Assembly: GCF_030272615.1 (NCBI RefSeq)
Contig: NC_081415.1
Coordinates: 376,357,392-376,417,391, forward strand
Origin: Cryptomeria japonica
Lineage: Eukaryota; Streptophyta; Pinopsida; Cupressales; Cupressaceae
Direction: 5' to 3'
DNA: 60,000 nt
A program made the position numbers and the translations under genes. Under the pieces are notes generated by a model. The model ran no database searches. It was not told where the DNA came from and was given only the letters and a program-made list of their open reading frames with translations. Every line of letters begins with the position of its first letter. Within the stretch, counting starts at the first letter, position 1. Below are positions 1 to 9,616 of this stretch, piece after piece.

Positions 1-171
1 AAATCTTGGTAGTCATATGTGTTTGATTTTATGTGTGTGCATGTTTCTTATTAATGTTTCTTATACTGGTAAGTGTTAAGTTTGAATAGAAACTTTGATT
101 AATGTTAAATCTAAAAAAAATGATATAGTGTTCATTCACCCCTCTCCTCTCAGCACTGGTTGGGACTAACA
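1..171 (+). repeat. Cop-A 5' LTR, 3' part only
   Basis: This aligns end to end with 6024-6193, apart from point differences and a 2-base indel. It ends in ...CTAACA, as the 3' LTR does. The rest of this LTR, about 1.45 kb judging from the 3' copy, lies left of the window. Confidence 0.9.
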
Positions 172-173
172 GT

Positions 174-185
174 TGCTATCAAAGC
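174..185 (+). other. Cop-A primer-binding site (initiator-Met type, degenerate)
   Basis: TGCTATCAAAGC begins two bases after the LTR end. It matches the plant tRNA-iMet primer site TGGTATCAGAGC at 10 of 12 positions. Position right after the LTR supports the call. Confidence 0.7.
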
Positions 186-293
186 CCTGGTCCTTAGATT
201 TAGAAGATCTTAACAGTTTAAGGAAAGATCCAAGAAGATATGAAAGGAAGGCCCCAAGTTCTCTAAGGAGAACTAACATTATGGTGTGGTAGA

Positions 294-1080
294 ATGAAGC
301 TCTACCTAAGAACCCTAGGAGATCAATACTGGAATCATGTAAGCATATAGTACAATGAATATATAGGGGTTCTCACTATAGATCAGATCAAAGAGAATCA
401 AGATAACATCATAACTATGGAGGTTATTGCTAGTACTCTATCTGATAATGAGTATGTTTAGATTCAAGATCTAAAAATAGCCTATGAGATGTGGAATAAG
501 CTGAAGACTATTTATGGAAGAGATCCTCATGTACAAAAGGCTAAGGTGGATGGCTGGAGAGGAAAATTTGATGAGATGAGGAAGCAAGAAGGAGAGAATA
601 TAGAACAGTACAAAAAAAGAATAAAGGATGTGGTAAATTTCATCAAAATTGCTAGAGGAAAACTTGAGGAAGATGATGCGGTCAGCAAAATCCTGAGAAT
701 CTTGCTACCACAATATGCCACAAGGGTTTCTACAATTCAGGAACTTAGATCTTTGGGAACTAGTTAATGTTACACTTGACTCCCTGATCAGTAAGTTGAT
801 TTCCTTTGAATTGAGCAACTGTGATAACAATATGCCAAAGATTGATACTGCCTTCAAATCTTCCATGACACTTGCACCAACAATGAGAAGAAAAGAAACC
901 AGAAGTAGTTCTACTGCAAGAACCGGTCATTCTCATGAACATGACAACTTGTTATCTGAAGAAAAGAAACAAGATGAGCTTGAATCTCTAATAGAAAGAA
1001 GGTTGTTAAGAGGAAAATGGAAGTATAGAGGTAAACTACCCCTAAAGTGTTTCTCATGCAATAAAATAGGTCTGTACTGA
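294..1080 (+). pseudogene. gag: Cop-A gag (UBN2-type), broken
   Basis: This is the capsid-like polyprotein that packages element RNA. The start context MKLYLRTLGDQYW at 294 resembles the first helix of copia gag. The main part follows at 489-767 (YEMWNKLKTIYG ... LLPQYATRV). The frame then shifts near 715-770 and continues at 715-1080. That piece ends in a CCHC zinc knuckle of which only CFSCNKIG is left before a stop, so the His and last Cys are missing or out of frame. There are in-frame stops near 340-460. The stop-riddled acidic linker at 1080-1255 joins it to protease. Confidence 0.8.
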
Positions 1081-1254
1081 TAATGATAAGAAGGATAACT
1101 TTAGAAGATATAAAGAGAAGAGAAAGAAGGAGTTCTATCTTACAGAAGGAGTTATCAATGAAGAGTCAGAAGGATCTGATGGAGAAGGGATTGCATTTGT
1201 AGTGGTAAAGAAAGATAGCATAGAGGAAAGTGATATGACACTAATTTCTAGTTC

Positions 1255-1560
1255 AAACCGGTGTGGAGACTGGGTAATTGACAGTGGTTGCACTCACCAC
1301 ATGACTGGTGACAGGAAAAAATTCCTCAACATGGAGGACTATGATGGAGGATGGTGAGATTCGGCAATGATGCTCCCTATGCGGTAAAAGGTAAGGGATC
1401 TATTGCCCTAAATGATAAAACCAATTGTAAAGATGTTTACTGGGTAGAAGGGCTAAAGTATAGTCTGTTAAGTGTTTCACAACTTAACAATAAGGGTTAC
1501 CGGTTGGAGTTTAATGAAGGACTATGAAAAATAAGTGATAAATTAGGAGGTCTCATTGCT
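1255..1560 (+). pseudogene. Cop-A protease domain remnant
   Basis: This is an aspartic protease that would cleave the polyprotein. The active-site motif WVIDSGCTHHMTGDR is intact, with DSG at 1280-1288. Downstream is the family's LLSVSQLNNKGY segment near 1470-1500, in a different frame from the motif. Between them the frame is broken near 1350 by a stop and a shift. Only fragments remain, so no active enzyme is expected. Confidence 0.8.
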
Positions 1561-1569
1561 ACCAGTAAA

Positions 1570-2830
1570 CAAACTAGAGGTAATTTATTCTACCTAGACA
1601 CCATTGTAGGAATTTGCCTAATGGAAAAGGTAGAAGATAGTTGGATGTGGAACAAAAGATTGAGTCATGTTAATTTTGATAGCATATCAAAGGTTTATAA
1701 AATGAAGTCTATCAGAGGTATGCCTAACATTATGAAACCTGAGAATGCTATGTGCAAAGGATGTCCACTAGGAAAGTTGACCGGATCTAGTTTCAGCAAA
1801 AAATCTTATTCATCTGAGAATGTGTTGGACTTAGTGCATACATATTTGTGTAGTCCTATGAGGACTAAGAGTTTCTATGGGGACCGATACTTCATGTTGT
1901 TTGTAAATGATTTCTCAAGAATGATGTGGGTTGTATTCTTGAAAGATAAATCTGAAGCCTTTCACATGTTTAAGGCCTTCAAGGCTCGAGTGGAGAGAGG
2001 AACCAATAAGAGTCTGAAATGTTTGAGATAGGATAGAGGGGGAGAGTTGACCTCTCAAGAGTTCATAAATTATTGTGAAGAACAGGGGATTATGAGGTAG
2101 ATGTCTGCACCCAAAACACCTCAACGGAATGGGGTTGCTGAAAGAAGAAACAAAACTCTAATCTATTGTGCAACAACTCTAATGATTCAGAAGGATATTC
2201 CACATGTCTTCTAGAGAGAAGCAGTCAGTAGTATACCTTGAACCAGATACAGGTGAAGAAGGGGATAAATAAGACTCCCTATGAATTATGGTGTGGATAC
2301 TCATCCAATGTGAGTTACTTCAAGGTATTTGGAAGTAGGTTCTACATCAAGAGGGATGAGTACTCTGAAAAGTTTGATCCTAAGAGTGATGAAGGAATAT
2401 TCTTAGGTTACTCCAAAAAGAGTAAAGCATATGGGTGTTTGAACAAAAAGACCGGTAAGATTGTGGAAAGTGAAAATGTTAAAGTAGATGAGTTCTTTGA
2501 GAAAAATGAACAAGACAACAAGAGTGAACCAGAGGACTATCAAGGATTCAATTACACTATTCCAGTCAAACCTACTGTAGAGAATCCTAGTGTAGCTGCA
2601 AATGAGGAAGCATGTGAAGTAGAAGCTACACAACCGGTAGAAGAAGCTCCAAGAAATGAATCAGCATCACCAAGGTATGTCAAAATCAATCATTGTGTTG
2701 ACAATATTATTGGTGACAAGAATGTGGGAGTATTGACTAGAAGAAAAGAAAGGGAGAGTACCTGTCTACTCTCTAAAATTGAGCCCAAAATAGAAAAGGA
2801 GGATCTGAAAGATGAAGACTAGATCAAGGC
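1570..2830 (+). pseudogene. Cop-A integrase
   Basis: This is a DDE integrase that would insert element cDNA into the chromosome. The GAG-pre-integrase zinc region is seen at 1621-1800: WMWNKRLSHVN, then CKGCPLGKLT. The first His of the HHCC site appears replaced by Asn. The catalytic core follows (YFMLFVNDFSRMMWVVFLKD, then DRGGEL, then PQRNGVAERRNK). It is interrupted by TAG stops near 2028, 2098 and 2212 and a frame change before 2238. The C-terminal part at 2238-2822 has the copia motifs PYELWCG, FKVFGSRFYI and GIFLGYS, followed by an acidic tail. A TAG at 2820 separates it from RT. Confidence 0.88.
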
Positions 2831-2831
2831 T

Positions 2832-3690
2832 ATGGATGAAGAACTGGAGCAGATTGATAAAAATGAAACCTGGACTCTTGTACCTAGACCGGAGAAAAAA
2901 AATGTGATAGGCACCAAGTGGGTGTTTAGAAATAAAATGGATGAAACAGGTCAAGTAGTAAGAAACAAAGAAAGGTTAGTCTACAAAGGGTATGCACAAG
3001 AAGAAGGTTTGGATTACAGAGAGACCTTTGCACTGGTGGCCAGACTAGAAGGGGTCATAATCTTGCTTGCTTATGCTGCTTACAGGAAGTTTAAAAAGAA
3101 GAAGGGAGAGATATGGTATGTAAGCTGAAAAAGGCTCTGTATGGGCTAAAACAAGCACCAAGATCTTGGTATGAGAGACTGCACTCATACCTGATAAGTA
3201 TAGGGTTCATGAGAACCAATGACAATAGTAACTTGTATTTGAAGAATGGAAAAGAAGAAAAACATCTGATTGCAGAGATTTTTGTAGATGACATCATCTT
3301 TGGAGGAGATGATGAAATGAGCAAAGATTTTGTAGAAGAAATGAAGAAACAATTTGAAATGTCCATGATAGGTGAAATAAAATTCTTCATTGGTCTGCAA
3401 GTTTCTCAGCTAAAGAATGGTATATTCATTAGCCAGACCAAATATATAAGGGAAACATTGAAGACCTTTGGAATGGAAGATTCCAAACTTATTGGAACTC
3501 CGATGGTTATAGGTCGTAAGCTTTCTAAAGATGATGAGGCTAATGAAGTGAATGAGACACTATACCGATCGATGATTGGTAAGTTGGAGTATGCAGTGCA
3601 TAGAAGACCAGATATAGCACAAGCAATTGGCTTGGTTGCTATATTTGCTGCAAATCCAAAAGATACTCATATGGTGGAGGTTAAGAGGAT
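2832..3690 (+). pseudogene. Cop-A reverse transcriptase with internal deletion
   Basis: The N-terminal part at 2832-3105 has WTLVPRP and GTKWVFRNK. The C-terminal part from 3110 has KLKKALYGLKQAPRSWYERL, the catalytic FVDDI at 3281-3292, and FFIGLQVSQ. At about 3090-3112 the usual segment that holds the first catalytic Asp (the MDVKSAFLNG region in this family) is absent, and the frame shifts. An internal deletion of a few dozen codons is the likely cause. The enzyme would be dead. The frame is otherwise clean, with no stop from 3113 to 3883. Confidence 0.9.
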
Positions 3691-4235
3691 CTTCAGATAC
3701 CTTCAAGGGACTGATGAGTATGGTCTTTGGTATCCACATAAGGGAAATTTCAACTTAAGTGTCTTCACGGATGCAAATTGGGCAAGGAACATTGATGACA
3801 AAAAGAGCACTAGTGGAGGTGCATTCTTTCTTGGAGATAGGATTGTGTCATGGACAAGCAAGAAACATAATTGTATCTCTTAATCCATAGATGAGGCAAA
3901 GTATGTGGCTTCTACAATCAACTATACACATGTAGTATGGATTAAGTAGATCTTGGAAGGTATCCAAGAAAAGGTGATTGAACCAGTGGTGATACACTAT
4001 GACAATACAAGTGCCATCAACATATCAAAAAACCCATCAATTCACTCTAGAACCAAGCATATTACAATAAAATATTATTATCTTAGGGAACAAGTATAGG
4101 ACAAAGAAGTTAGACTAGAATATGTGCCAACCAAGGAACATATTGCAGACATATTCACCAAGCCACTACCTAAGGATACTTTTGAGTATCTCAGAGGTAA
4201 GCTAGGGGTAATTCCCCTACATGCTCTAAGGTGAG
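3691..4235 (+). pseudogene. Cop-A RNase H domain
   Basis: This would degrade the RNA strand of the RNA:DNA hybrid. It runs on in frame from RT. VFTDANWARN carries the first acidic residue, and KKSTSGGAFFLG follows. After a stop at 3881 the region continues with DEAKYVAS, IHYDNTSAINISKNP, RTKHI and the family's ending motif IADIFTKPLPK. Further stops lie near 3946 and 4097. Order and motifs are those of copia RNase H. Confidence 0.88.
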
Positions 4236-4574
4236 TGAAGATTGGAACAACATCAATCCGGTATGATTTTCCTAAAAATTCTATGTATTTGGATTGATGA
4301 TTATGGACTACTTCTATTAGGGGGAGCAGTCATTGCAGTATGTGAAATGGGATGTCTAGACTACACCTTTGGCATTGTTGTCAAAGGGGGAGTGAAGTCA
4401 GATGGAACATGAAGGGAGATGAAGTCAGATGTGACATGAATGGAAGCCAGTGAAAGAGGGAGTAAGATCTTTACTCAAGATCAAACAGAGCAGCTGATCG
4501 GTAAAGTAGAAGTAGAAGTGACTAGTTACTGAAAAAGAGTTTGAAGTGTTGCCATCAATGCCATGGGGGGAGAT
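4236..4574 (+). other. Cop-A 3' untranslated region with polypurine tract
   Basis: Non-coding stretch between RNase H and the 3' LTR. It holds G-rich blocks (TTAGGGGGAGCAG near 4318, AAAGGGGGAGTG near 4383). The last, GGGGGGAGA at 4565-4573, abuts the LTR and is the likely plus-strand priming tract. I see no gene in it. Confidence 0.75.
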
Positions 4575-6193
4575 TGTTGGCATAATTGATGGTGTTGGCA
4601 TAACCAGTTCATCAGTTAGTATTGTCATTGATGACCAACACTTACCGGTGAATAAGGCCAAGCTCATAGGCAAGGAGGTGTGGTAACCCTCAATGATTTA
4701 CTCATGGCTGTAAATAGTATGGAGGATTCAGTGTTTCCCTAATATGCATCATTGACACACTTAAGTAGTGTTTTGGTCAAAGACTAATTGGTTGAAGGAT
4801 AAATAGAGTAGCTGACCAATCAGTCAAGCATTTGATAGGTGTTGAGATCAGTTTCTAAAACAAGCAATTGAAATGATGATGCAGTCACAAGAGGTGACTC
4901 AAATCATAGTTTAGTAGTCTTATGCATGATCGGAACACTCTGGACAGATAGGTGATCAGTCTGGTTGATGATCAGTGACCAATGGCAAAAGATGAAGAGT
5001 TACACCAGTGAACCAGTGATACAGGTTGAAGAACTCTATCGACCAAGAATGTTAGAACAGTGACCGGTAATCTAGATGCGATGACCAAAGGTGAGTCGGT
5101 CATGGTGAGATATCATCAAAAAAAACTACTAGTGAAGTCTACAATAGTTAACAAACAGTTAAGGTGAGATTTGTGCAGATTTTCTGGTTCACATTAAAAA
5201 GGCAGAGAATGACCCATAAGCTGGTAGAATTATGAGTTGCGGTGGCAGATAAGGATGAGTTATTGGTGAGATTGATGGAGAGCATGCAGAGAAAGTACGG
5301 GAAGATTTGATTTTCAAATCCATCAAGTGTTAGGTGTAAACTCATTTAGGAATCAGCACGTATATGTTGGAAAAACATGGTATAAGGTTTTTGGTGAAAA
5401 CCAAAAAGTTTCGTAAAACTGCTAAGTGTAATTTTCAAGAGAGGTGATCCAGTAAGGTGAGAAGAGTGCAGAACTACTAAGTGAATAGCAGAGTGGTGAA
5501 GAGTGTGTAGAGATGGGATAGTATGAAGAGTAGAGAAAGAATGCAGAGCATGAGTAGAGTGCAAAGAAAGTGAAATGCAGAGCACCAGTAGAGTGTAGAG
5601 CAAGTGAAATACAGAGCACTAGTAGAGTGTAGAGCAAGTGTAATCGGTGGTCAAAACAAAGAGCTTCAATTGGATCTGATTAATCTAAGAGTAGCTACTA
5701 TAGCAGATTATTCACTTTGTTGTTTTCTAATAACTACAACAACAAAATCCCTAAACTGGGTGGACTTTATTAGGTCCCTTTGTAAAATCCCTTAATCTGA
5801 TGACATCTTAATTGATGATCCTAATTCCTTTAACAAGGCTACCTCTAACAGGGTAAAGGTCCTATCAAGCCTTAAAGAAAATCCCTTAACTGAGTGGCAC
5901 CTAACAATGTCTTTATAATCTCCTAATAGGGATGGCTCCTCACCAAGCGTACTCCGGAAGAGTGCAGATTTTTTGAGTTTCTACTCACACCATGGTTTTC
6001 TCCCATTTGGGCTTCCATGTGATAAATCTTGGTAATCATGTGTCTTTGATTTTATATGTGCATGTTTCTTATTAATGCTGCTTATACTGATAAGTGTTAA
6101 GCTTGAATAGAAACTTTGATTAAGGTTAAATCTGGAAAAAACCAGAATAGTGTTGATTTACCCCTCCCCTCTCAGCACTAGTTGGGACTAACA
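4575..6193 (+). repeat. Cop-A 3' LTR, complete
   Basis: It begins TGTTGGCATAATTG directly after a polypurine tract and ends CTAACA, giving near-perfect inverted TGTTGG/CTAACA ends over 1619 bp. Its last 170 bp match 1-171. It contains three 34-bp tandem units at 5544-5645. The short reading frames inside it are incidental. Confidence 0.9.
5544..5645 (+). repeat. Three 34-bp tandem units in the Cop-A LTR
   Basis: Units start at 5544, 5578 and 5612, each beginning CAGAGCA and each with GTAGAGTG in the middle. The second and third differ at only a few positions. Looser GAGTGTAGAG-like copies lie just upstream (5460-5543). A U3 enhancer-type array is a plausible role; this is inferred from position only. 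Confidence 0.85.
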
Positions 6194-7676
6194 CATGTAT
6201 CTTATTATACAACTTGTTGAGATTAGTGTTGAAATTTATCACTAATTGATTAATACCCCTTTTTAATTTTGATAAACTCATGGAGGGAAAACTAAGAGTT
6301 TGAATGGTCATCATATTTGAGGACTCCTTTAAATTCATTCCTTGAATTAATGGATGCATCTAGTAATCTCCTATACCAGTCTCTTGCATCATCAGTTATT
6401 GACTAGATGAACAACTTTAGAAACACATCTACATGCTCCACTTTGAATTTGTACATAACATTTATAAAAGCCCTCAAATGGTCTTCTCCTGAGGTTGTAT
6501 CATTTCTAGAAAATTTTGGGGGGAGCTTCTTGATCTCATTATCAATAGCATTTGGAACCCTTGTATCCCATTAAAATCCAATTGCTTGTACCTATCCAAT
6601 TTCGTAGGCCCTCTAGAATTAATGTTTTGAGCTTGATTTTGTGGCCCATGTTGTTGATTTCGAAGTTGAGGAGGAACATAGTTATATGCACTAGTTGGTG
6701 GGTTGATATTTCTTTAGTTGAGCTAATTTAGATATCCTTGATTATACTGTTGATACTAATGCTGCTAGACCAACTATTGTTGATACTACTGATATGCATT
6801 GAGACCACCAAAAAGAAATTTTGGGGGACATTGTGGTGGGACTTGAAGGTGATTATACCCTTGTCCAACATACTGATTATACAAAAATTGTTGATGGTTA
6901 GGGCCCCCCTTGGCTTGTGACCATAACATGACTACCTATAGGGGGTGGAAGGATATTTAAAATGGCATTTGATGTATTTGATGCTACAGTGGCTAATGGA
7001 GTAGATAGTGTCACACTTCTTTGTACTACACATGACATATGTCGACTCATTTATGAGCTATTAGAGATATTGCTAGCAAATTGTGATGGTATAGAGTTAG
7101 CTATGGGAGATGATGAATGAATGCTAGTTATTATAGATGTCAAAGAATGAGACATATTTGATGCAAAGGGCACACACATATAATATTTTACATGATGGGA
7201 TGTTGGAACATTCAATGACATAAGGCATGAAGTCCCTCCAACTATAGTATTAACACTTGAATTTGAGGGTAGGGGATCAAAGGTTGAGTAGTCATATTTA
7301 AGATTTATTGTGCCATGGCTTCTCGTTGTCTAAGAAGTTGTAACCTAAAACTTTGAGCTTTCATTTTCTCAATCTTATCTTGTAGCTCATGTTCTATTGA
7401 CTCTCTAAGAGCATTACCAAATGTAGAGTAAGTATTTGCATTAGTAAAATGGTTCGAATGGGAAGTCTGAACCTAAGGATAACTCATCAACATTAAATTG
7501 AACACAAAATTTTGAGAATTCAGTGGAGTTTGTGTTCTTGGTTGGAAATGAGGATACTTTTATTCACATTCCCTAACCCTTTCAATTTATTCAATTATTC
7601 TATCATGAGTTACCTTTTCTTGGATGGGATCTACATAAAATGGGTTTCTATTCTCTGAGGGATTTCTATTTTCCAT
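6194..7676 (-). pseudogene. gag: Gyp-M gag (Ty3/Gypsy), minus strand, interrupted by Cop-A
   Basis: Read on the minus strand, the gag-like frame starts at ATG 7676 (MENRNPSENRNPFYVDP). A Gln/Asn-rich middle part (6650-6900) follows, then a retrotransposon gag core: PPKFSRND, EDHLRAFINVMYKFKVEHVD, ARDWYRRLL (6363-6390) and, after a frame change, INFNTNLNKLYNKI. It stops abruptly at 6193, where the Cop-A LTR ends, so Cop-A inserted here and the rest of gag lies outside the window. Many stops and shifts are present. The clade cannot be named from gag alone. Confidence 0.75.
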
Positions 7677-8271
7677 TGGCAAGGTCTGAATTAAATAAGG
7701 GATTTCTCTGGGGGAAGAATCTTCACTACTTGTTTGGTCTAGCCCATAAATTGGTGTATGACAATCACTAAACTAATTATCTAAAATACCCTTTCCTTTC
7801 TAATGACTAGGCAAACACAATCTATCCTCTAAACTATTAAAAGAGACTTCAAAGTTATTATTAACTAGATCTTATATAGATGAGGATTCAGTAGTACCTT
7901 TATTCTTTGTAGTCCATCTCTTATTCATCACTCCTTGGTAAGACCACTTGTCTGCATTTCTTCTTTGATCAACTTCTCTACTTTTATTTGGCACACCTTT
8001 TATAAATTTCAAATTTAGGATCCTCAATCTCCTTCATGTAGTTGTATTTTGAACCTTTTCACCACTCATACATGCTTTTAGGAACCTTGCTTTATAGACT
8101 TGGAAATGTAATTATTCAGAGTCACCACCCAAACATAGGAACCAATAAATATTTGAAAATATTAATAGATTGTACAAATCTCTCATAAATTATTCAACGG
8201 ATAGCTAAATATTTGATCATTGACACCCTAGTCAGACTACTAGGCTACAATTTAACAAAATACTAACAAAT
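7677..8271 (-). other. Gyp-M leader, no gene seen
   Basis: AT-rich non-coding stretch between the minus-strand gag start and the primer-binding site, about 0.6 kb. I see no open frame or repeat of note in it. Confidence 0.45.
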
Positions 8272-8288
8272 CCCTAGCAGAGTCACCA
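8272..8288 (-). other. Gyp-M primer-binding site candidate
   Basis: On the minus strand the sequence reads TGGTGACTCTGCTAGGG. It has the TGG start expected for pairing with a tRNA CCA end, and a form common in plant Gypsy elements. It lies about 600 bp upstream of the minus-strand gag start, next to the LTR-like block. I do not assign the tRNA. Confidence 0.6.
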
Positions 8289-9110
8289 ATCGCTATTAGG
8301 ATTGTTAAATTTTTGGTAAAATTTTGTTGTGTTTGTCTTAATTTCCCCCTTTTATTTGTGCTAGGGTTGAATCAATTTTTTTAACTTAAGTGTCAAAAAT
8401 TATACTTTATTCTTATCTTGTTTCCCTTTTGTTATAATCTTCTATAGACTTGTTGTGTTAGTTATCTGAGCCTTTAGTTATAAATATGAGTCTAGCACAT
8501 CATTCATTTACCAACACCTTTATGTTAGGATTTAAGGTGCTTATCTGTGCAAATATTTCATGGGTCAAATGTCAAGTGTTTAAATTTTCTTAGTCAACAA
8601 CCCCTCATACTCTTTGATAAGTTATAATATTTTAGCACATGCAAATTATGATCACTTAAGTGATCCTTGTCTTGCAGCTCCACATATGATATTTGGTAAA
8701 ACAAAATGCACTTGTGAGACTATGAGGTGTGAAGATTTGAGGTAAATGTTACCCCACAACTCTGCAGATAGTATTTGGGAGAGTGAAATGCAGCTTCAAA
8801 AGTGTGGGGTAGTGAAAATGAAGGCAACATGACATACAATACATACCTCGCAACTCCGTAGGTAAAAGTTAAATTTGTTTAGGCACTTGTGGAAGTGTGT
8901 GTGTGAAGGAAAGTAGGGTGTTTAGTGAATAGTTTTACCCCACACATCCACAAGTAGAAAATAATACTCAAACAAAGACTTGCAGAGGTGTGGGAGATAA
9001 ATGGTGAACAATGCAAAGCAACAAAGGTTATCTTGCAACTCCATAGAAGGGATTTTGGAGAGGGAAATGGATATTTGGAAGTGTGAGGAATAATCTAAGA
9101 AAATAAAGTG
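8289..9110 (-). repeat. Gyp-M LTR-like block with ~90-bp internal repeats
   Basis: The end next to the primer site (CTATTAGGATTGTTAAA on plus) is shared with 16181-16205, and similarity continues for roughly 350 bp. On the minus strand a TATA-like ATATTTATAACT lies about 180 bp from this end, a reasonable U5-plus-R length. From 8671 to about 9060 there are five imperfect units (starts near 8671, 8753, 8847, 8938, 9032) built on GCAACTCCRTAG followed by a TTTGGGAG-like stretch. That would be a U3 repeat array. The outer LTR end is not resolved. Confidence 0.5.
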
Positions 9111-9616
9111 GGCCTAGAAGCATCGAGGTGGCATTGTGATGAGCGCATAGGTAAGATAGACATGGTGTTGACTATCATGGTAGAGTGAGACTATCCAGTC
9201 ATTGGAAGTCAAAGTGAATGAGACTAAATCATGGCTATTCAATATACATGTGTGGAAAGATGTACGGTTAGGATTTAAACTCCATCATGGCTACCAATTT
9301 CAAATGGTTTGCATCAAATGCATTAATTTGGACAAGAATGAAGTTGAGCAATAGTTCAGGAGAAACAAATTCGAAGATCAAGAATTCAATTTTTCACCTA
9401 CATTCAAGAATCTGAAGATGATAAAGCTTTGTAGTGATGAAGTGAGTTTCAAGTGACCATGGAGCTATGGTTTTAGAGGAGTGAATCAAATAGTGAGTAA
9501 AATTGTGCCTCCTTTGTTTGAATTGTAGTAATTTCAATTGCTTTTATATTTGTGCTTTAAATTTCCAAATAGAGAGGAATTATAGAAAAATCCTAGCTTT
9601 TTTCAGTTGCCATAAT

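Larger units (their letters stand above)
1..6193 (+). mobile_element. Cop-A: Ty1/copia LTR retrotransposon, left-truncated by window
   Basis: The domain order is gag, protease (DSG), integrase, reverse transcriptase, RNase H, which is the copia order. The sequence at 1-171 reappears at 6024-6193, and both end in GGGACTAACA. These are the 3' part of the 5' LTR and the 3' end of the 3' LTR. A degenerate primer-binding site follows the first, and a purine tract precedes the second at 4565-4573. The two LTR ends differ at roughly 20 of 170 positions by eye, so the insertion is old. The right flank is the gag of a minus-strand Gypsy element. The target duplication cannot be checked because the left flank is outside the window. 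Confidence 0.93.
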
